Of a stretch of DNA of 9,847 bases, positions 6,717 through 9,847 are shown piece after piece (position 1 is the stretch's first letter; every line of letters starts with the position of its first letter). The stretch is taken from positions 1-9,847 of the forward strand of contig DASWAT010000072.1 in the NCBI GenBank assembly GCA_036390995.1, given 5' to 3'. Origin of the DNA: DASQQQ01 sp036390995 (GTDB lineage: Bacteria; Actinomycetota; UBA4738; HRBIN12). Below the pieces are notes generated by a model. That model saw only the letters and a list, made by a program, of their open reading frames with translations, was not told the origin of the DNA and did no database searches. The position numbers were made by a program, and so were the translations under genes.

Positions 6717-7472
6717 TCAGGACTCCGCCGGTGCCGTCGCGTCCGCATCCCGGACGGTGCCGCCCAGGTACAGGTCGGCGATCTCGGGGTGTCGCAACAC
6801 GTCCTCGGCCGGGCCGCTCAGGCGCACCCGCCCGCTCTCCATGACCACCCCGTGGCTCGCGACGCCGAGGCCCAGGCGGACGTTCTGCTCCACCAGCAGG
6901 ATCGTCCGGCCCCGCTCCCGCATCCGAAGGATCAGGTCCCACACTTGCGAGAGGCTCTTCGGATCGAGCCCCAGCGAGGGCTCGTCGAGGAGAACCAGCA
7001 GCGGGTCGAGCATCAGGCTCCGTGCGAACTCCACGGCCCGCCGCTGCCCCCCCGAGAGGTTGCCGGCCTTGTCGGAGGCGCGTTCCCCGATCAGCGGCAT
7101 CATGTCCTCGATCTCGCGGTACCGCTCCCGGACGAGGGCCGGCTTGCGCCGGAGGATGTACGCACCCATGAGGACGTTCTCCCGCACGGTGAGCATCGGG
7201 AACAGCGCGCGCTGCTGGGGGACCTGGACCACGCCCCGGGCGAGGATCTCCCCGGTCGAGAGGCCGACGATGGAGTGCCCGTCCAGGGTGATCGTTCCGT
7301 GCATCGCTCGGCAGATGCCGCTCACCGTCTTCAACAGGGTCGACTTGCCGGCGCCGTTCGGTCCGACCACGCACGTGATCGAGCCCGCCTCGACCTGCAG
7401 GTCCACACCCTGCAGGACTCGCGCGCCCGCGTAGCCCGCCACGACGTCGCGAAGCTCCAGCAGCGTGCCCAT
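6717..7472 (-). CDS. livF: LivF-type ABC transporter ATP-binding protein
   Basis: This 251-residue protein is the second nucleotide-binding subunit of the HAAT importer. It has Walker A GPNGAGKS (37-44), Q-loop Gln86, signature LSGGQ (139-143), Walker B LLVLLDEP (158-165, catalytic Glu164) and a D-loop just after it. The H-loop position reads VEQN, with Gln where LivG has His; this is common in LivF and not a defect. The ATG at 7472 is chosen because it overlaps the stop of the permease-ATPase fusion (TGATG) and gives the normal family length and N-terminus. The same frame stays open far upstream without family similarity, so longer starts are wrong. It should pair with the LivG domain of the fusion. 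The symbol gives the family only; the substrate may not be leucine, isoleucine or valine. Confidence 0.94.
   Translation of the reverse strand: MGTLLELRDVVAGYAGARVLQGVDLQVEAGSITCVVGPNGAGKSTLLKTVSGICRAMHGTITLDGHSIVGLSTGEILARGVVQVPQQRALFPMLTVRENVLMGAYILRRKPALVRERYREIEDMMPLIGERASDKAGNLSGGQRRAVEFARSLMLDPLLVLLDEPSLGLDPKSLSQVWDLILRMRERGRTILLVEQNVRLGLGVASHGVVMESGRVRLSGPAEDVLRHPEIADLYLGGTVRDADATAPAES
6723..6726 (-). promoter_or_regulatory. Shine-Dalgarno site setting the GTG start of the DMT transporter
   Basis: GGAG, read on the minus strand, lies inside the last codons of the LivF gene, 8 nt before the GTG at 6714. It decides the start of the transporter in a frame that stays open much further upstream. 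Confidence 0.6.
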
Positions 7473-9277
7473 CAGACGTCCACCCGCTGTGCGTCCTTGC
7501 CCCACTCCGCGCCCAGGTAGGCATCGAGCACGGCGGGGTCGGTTTGGATGTCCTGCGGCCGGCCCTCCGCGATGACCCCGCCTCGGGCCATCACCAGGAT
7601 CGGATCGCACAGATCCAGCACCATGGGCATGTTGTGCTCCACGATCAGGAAGGTGAGCCCCTGCCGGTTGAGCTCTCGGATGAGCTCGGTGATCCGAGCG
7701 ATCAGGCCCGGGTTGATACCGCCGGCCGGCTCGTCCAGCAGGATGAGCCGGGGCTCGAGCATCAGGATCTGCGCGAGCTCCACGAGCTTCTGCTGTCCGA
7801 ACGACAGCTGCCACGCGGGCTGCGGAGCGAAGTGTCGCATCCCCACGAAGTCCAGGAGCTCCTGGGCCCGTCGCGCTTCGGGCCCACTCACGGCATCGGC
7901 GGCGAGCTGCCGCCAGTCGAAGTTCCGCAGCGGCGCGACCACGTTCTCCAGCACGGTGAGCTGTGGGAACAACCGCGTGATCTGAAACGTCCGCCCGAGC
8001 CCCATGTACGCCCGGTCCCACGGCAGCATGCCGTCGATCCGGTGACCATCGAGGACGATCGTCCCGGCGTCCGAGCGCATCATCCCGGTGACGAGGTTGA
8101 AGACGGTGGTCTTGCCCGATCCGTTCGGACCGATCAGGCCGGTCAGGCTCCCCTCCCGGACCGAGAAGGAGCAGCCGTCGACCGCGGCGATACCCCCGAA
8201 CCGCTTGACCAGGCCCTCGACCTCGAGCAACGTCCGACCCGGCGCGGATGGGGCCGGCTCGACGGGCCGAGCGGCGGCCACCGTCGCCGCCGGTCGCCGC
8301 TCGAAGGCCACGGCCGCGCCGCGCCGCCGCAACAGCCGGCCCTGGGCGGTGGGGATGACCCCTCGGGGCAGGAACAGCACGACGGCGGCGAGCGCCAGGC
8401 CGAACAGGAACAGCCGCACGCCCTCGCCGGTCGCCACGCTGTTCGCCATCTCGTTCATGGGGATCACGAGGAACGCGCCGAGGACCGGGCCCCAGATCGT
8501 CCCCCGTCCGCCCACCAGCGTGGCCAGGACGATCTGGACGCTCACGAAGATGTCGAACATCCCTCGAGGGTCGATGAACGTGAGGAAGTACGCGTAGACG
8601 CCCCCGGCGACGCCGACGAGGACGCCGCTCGCGACGAAGGCGAGGATCTTGTAGACGGACGCCCGGACGCCGATGGCGGCCGCCTTGTCCTCGTCCTCGC
8701 GGATCGCCACGAGCCCCATCCCGAACTTCGTGCGCCGGATCCACCAGCTCATGAGGACCGACAGCGCCATGAGCGCGAACAGGGAGTAGTAGAACGGCAG
8801 GTTCCCGATGTCGGAGTTCCAGGATGGCAGCGGCAACGTGATGCCGTTGGAGCCGCCGGTGAACCCGCGGGCGTTCAGCCCGATCGCCTGCATCAGGAAC
8901 AGGAACGCGATCGTGATGATCACGAACGCGTGCTCCCTTGTACGCATGATCGTGGACCCGAGGATCGCCGCGACGACCGCCGCCACCACGCCCCCGAGGG
9001 GTGCGAGCACCAACGGCGACACGTGCACGTGCATCGACAGGATCCCCACCGTGTAGGCCCCGAGCCCAAGGAACGCACTCTGGCCCAGGGACACGTACCC
9101 GGTGAACCCGGCGATGACGTTCCACCCCACCGCCATCACGGCGAGCAGGAAGATCAGGATGAGCACCGTCTGCCGGTACAGGTCGTCCGGGCGTAGCACC
9201 GGGAACAGGAGGAGAGACAGCGCCCCGAGACCGATCCCGGATCGGCGAACGGCGGTGGTCGAGCGAGGGATCCTCAC
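7472..9277 (-). CDS. Fused LivM-type permease / LivG-type ATPase of a branched-chain amino acid-type ABC importer
   Basis: This 601-residue protein joins two subunits that are usually separate. Residues about 15-310 form a LivM permease with multiple hydrophobic helices, the GYVSLGQSAFLGLGAY motif at 60-75 and a coupling loop REDEDKAAAIGV at 193-204. An Ala/Pro/Arg-rich linker spans about 312-348. Residues about 350-590 form a LivG ATPase with Walker A GPNGSGKT (383-390), Q-loop Gln432, signature LSFGQ (491-495), Walker B LILLDEP (511-517) and H-loop His548. All catalytic elements look intact. The GTG start at 9277 lies inside the end of the livH-type gene (GTGA overlap). The stop shares one base with the ATG of the LivF gene (TGATG). 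Permease-ATPase fusions of this type occur in the family. The protein acts at the cytoplasmic membrane with the LivH and LivF partners. Confidence 0.95.
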   Translation of the reverse strand: MRIPRSTTAVRRSGIGLGALSLLLFPVLRPDDLYRQTVLILIFLLAVMAVGWNVIAGFTGYVSLGQSAFLGLGAYTVGILSMHVHVSPLVLAPLGGVVAAVVAAILGSTIMRTREHAFVIITIAFLFLMQAIGLNARGFTGGSNGITLPLPSWNSDIGNLPFYYSLFALMALSVLMSWWIRRTKFGMGLVAIREDEDKAAAIGVRASVYKILAFVASGVLVGVAGGVYAYFLTFIDPRGMFDIFVSVQIVLATLVGGRGTIWGPVLGAFLVIPMNEMANSVATGEGVRLFLFGLALAAVVLFLPRGVIPTAQGRLLRRRGAAVAFERRPAATVAAARPVEPAPSAPGRTLLEVEGLVKRFGGIAAVDGCSFSVREGSLTGLIGPNGSGKTTVFNLVTGMMRSDAGTIVLDGHRIDGMLPWDRAYMGLGRTFQITRLFPQLTVLENVVAPLRNFDWRQLAADAVSGPEARRAQELLDFVGMRHFAPQPAWQLSFGQQKLVELAQILMLEPRLILLDEPAGGINPGLIARITELIRELNRQGLTFLIVEHNMPMVLDLCDPILVMARGGVIAEGRPQDIQTDPAVLDAYLGAEWGKDAQRVDV

Positions 9278-9847
9278 GCCACGACGTCCTCACGAACGCG
9301 CGAGCCCATGATCCCCTGGGGCCGGATCATCAGTACCACGAGGATCACGATGTAGAACACGGCCACGGCCCAGCGGGTCGAGACGTACGTGATGGTGAGC
9401 CCCTCCGCGACGCCGAGCAACAGCGCACCGATCACGGCTCCCGGCAGGCTCCCCATCCCTCCCAGGACGATGATCCCGAGGAGACGAGAGATCCACACGT
9501 AGTGGGACGCCGGGAAGATCGCGTACAGCACGGACATGATCGAGCCACCCGCCCCGGTCGTCCCGATCCCGATCGCGAAGGTGAGCGCCGCCACGGTCCG
9601 GATGTCGATCCCGACCAGCTGTGCCCCCTCGGCGTTCTGCGACGCGCTGCGGATCGCCCGCCCCATCCAGGTCCTGGTGAGGAGCAGGTACAGGGCTAGC
9701 AGCACGAGGACGGCCGCCGCGCACCCATAGACCTGGGCCTTCGGGAGGAAGAGCGGCCCGAGGTGGAACGACTGGTTGAAGTAGCTCGGGGTGACCGACC
9801 GGAAGACGTTCTTCCAGGTCATCCCCATCGCGCCTTCGATGGTAATG
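9274..9847 (-). CDS. LivH-type branched-chain amino acid ABC transporter permease (5' end outside window)
   Basis: This is the C-terminal part (190 residues visible) of an inner-membrane permease of the HAAT family, which imports branched-chain amino acids, amides, urea or small organic acids. The frame stays open to the right edge, so the true start lies outside the window; the family is usually about 290 residues. The visible part has several hydrophobic segments, a cytoplasmic coupling loop (around RSASQNAEGAQLVGIDI) and the LivH hallmark LGGMGSLPGAVIGALLLG near the C-terminus. The TGA stop overlaps the GTG start of the next gene in a GTGA tetranucleotide, so the two are translationally coupled. 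The periplasmic binding protein that would define the substrate is not in the window; it is probably upstream. The family assignment is firm, but the substrate is unknown. Confidence 0.93.
   Translation of the reverse strand, partial: ITIEGAMGMTWKNVFRSVTPSYFNQSFHLGPLFLPKAQVYGCAAAVLVLLALYLLLTRTWMGRAIRSASQNAEGAQLVGIDIRTVAALTFAIGIGTTGAGGSIMSVLYAIFPASHYVWISRLLGIIVLGGMGSLPGAVIGALLLGVAEGLTITYVSTRWAVAVFYIVILVVLMIRPQGIMGSRVREDVVA

Noticed and set aside
6876..6887. Gln instead of His in the LivF H-loop (VEQN)
   Set aside because: I considered an inactive ATPase, but this substitution is common among LivF proteins and the other ATPase motifs are intact.
7544..9196. 550-residue open frame on the plus strand
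   Set aside because: It lies antisense to the LivM-LivG fusion, which has every expected transporter motif. The plus-strand translation is Asp/His/Arg-rich and low in hydrophobic residues, so it is a shadow.
7470..9293. Long upstream extension of the LivF frame
   Set aside because: The frame is open through the whole LivM-LivG region, but the extension has no family similarity; the ATG at 7472 in a TGATG overlap gives the normal LivF N-terminus.

Overview
The window is a 9.8 kb piece of a very GC-rich bacterial chromosome (roughly 68-70% GC by eye). Five of the nine visible start codons are GTG. Every supported gene lies on the minus strand, so transcription runs from high to low coordinates. 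The base composition, GTG starts and family mix fit a high-GC soil or aquatic lineage such as a deep-branching Actinomycetota or a Rokubacteria-like group. There is no rRNA or other taxonomic marker, so this placement is a guess.

The layout, in transcription order, is ten genes packed almost without gaps. The right half (9847 to 5764) is a transport module. It holds the C-terminal part of a LivH-type permease (start outside the window), a single-chain fusion of a LivM-type permease with a LivG-type ATPase, a LivF-type ATPase, and an EamA/DMT-family membrane transporter. The left half (5753 to 1) is an enzyme module. It holds an ACMSD-like metal-dependent amidohydrolase/decarboxylase, a small cupin, a phytoene-dehydrogenase-like FAD oxidoreductase, an alpha/beta hydrolase whose key residues match the C-C bond hydrolase of nicotine degradation, an M24 (creatinase/prolidase fold) protein that has lost most metal ligands, and the N-terminal part of a Gfo/Idh/MocA-type oxidoreductase that runs off the left edge.

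Nine junctions are visible. Five are short overlaps (4, 1, 11, 8 and 11 nt, plus a further 4-nt overlap at the last pair, making six), two are gaps of 2 and 10 nt, and one is a 49-nt gap. The whole window is therefore probably one polycistronic unit. The 49-nt gap, between the cupin and the FAD enzyme, holds a perfect 8+8 bp inverted repeat, the only clear regulatory-looking element. No stretch of 300 bases lacks a gene, and I see no RNA genes, insertion sequences, CRISPR arrays or terminators.

The simplest reading is an uptake-and-degradation operon. A HAAT-family (branched-chain amino acid type) ABC importer brings in a small carboxylated or amide-like compound, and a decarboxylase, a cupin, an FAD oxidoreductase and a C-C hydrolase process it. 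The substrate cannot be read from the sequence. Two genes at the left end (M24 and Gfo/Idh/MocA) keep their folds but lack canonical catalytic residues, which makes the cassette worth a closer look.
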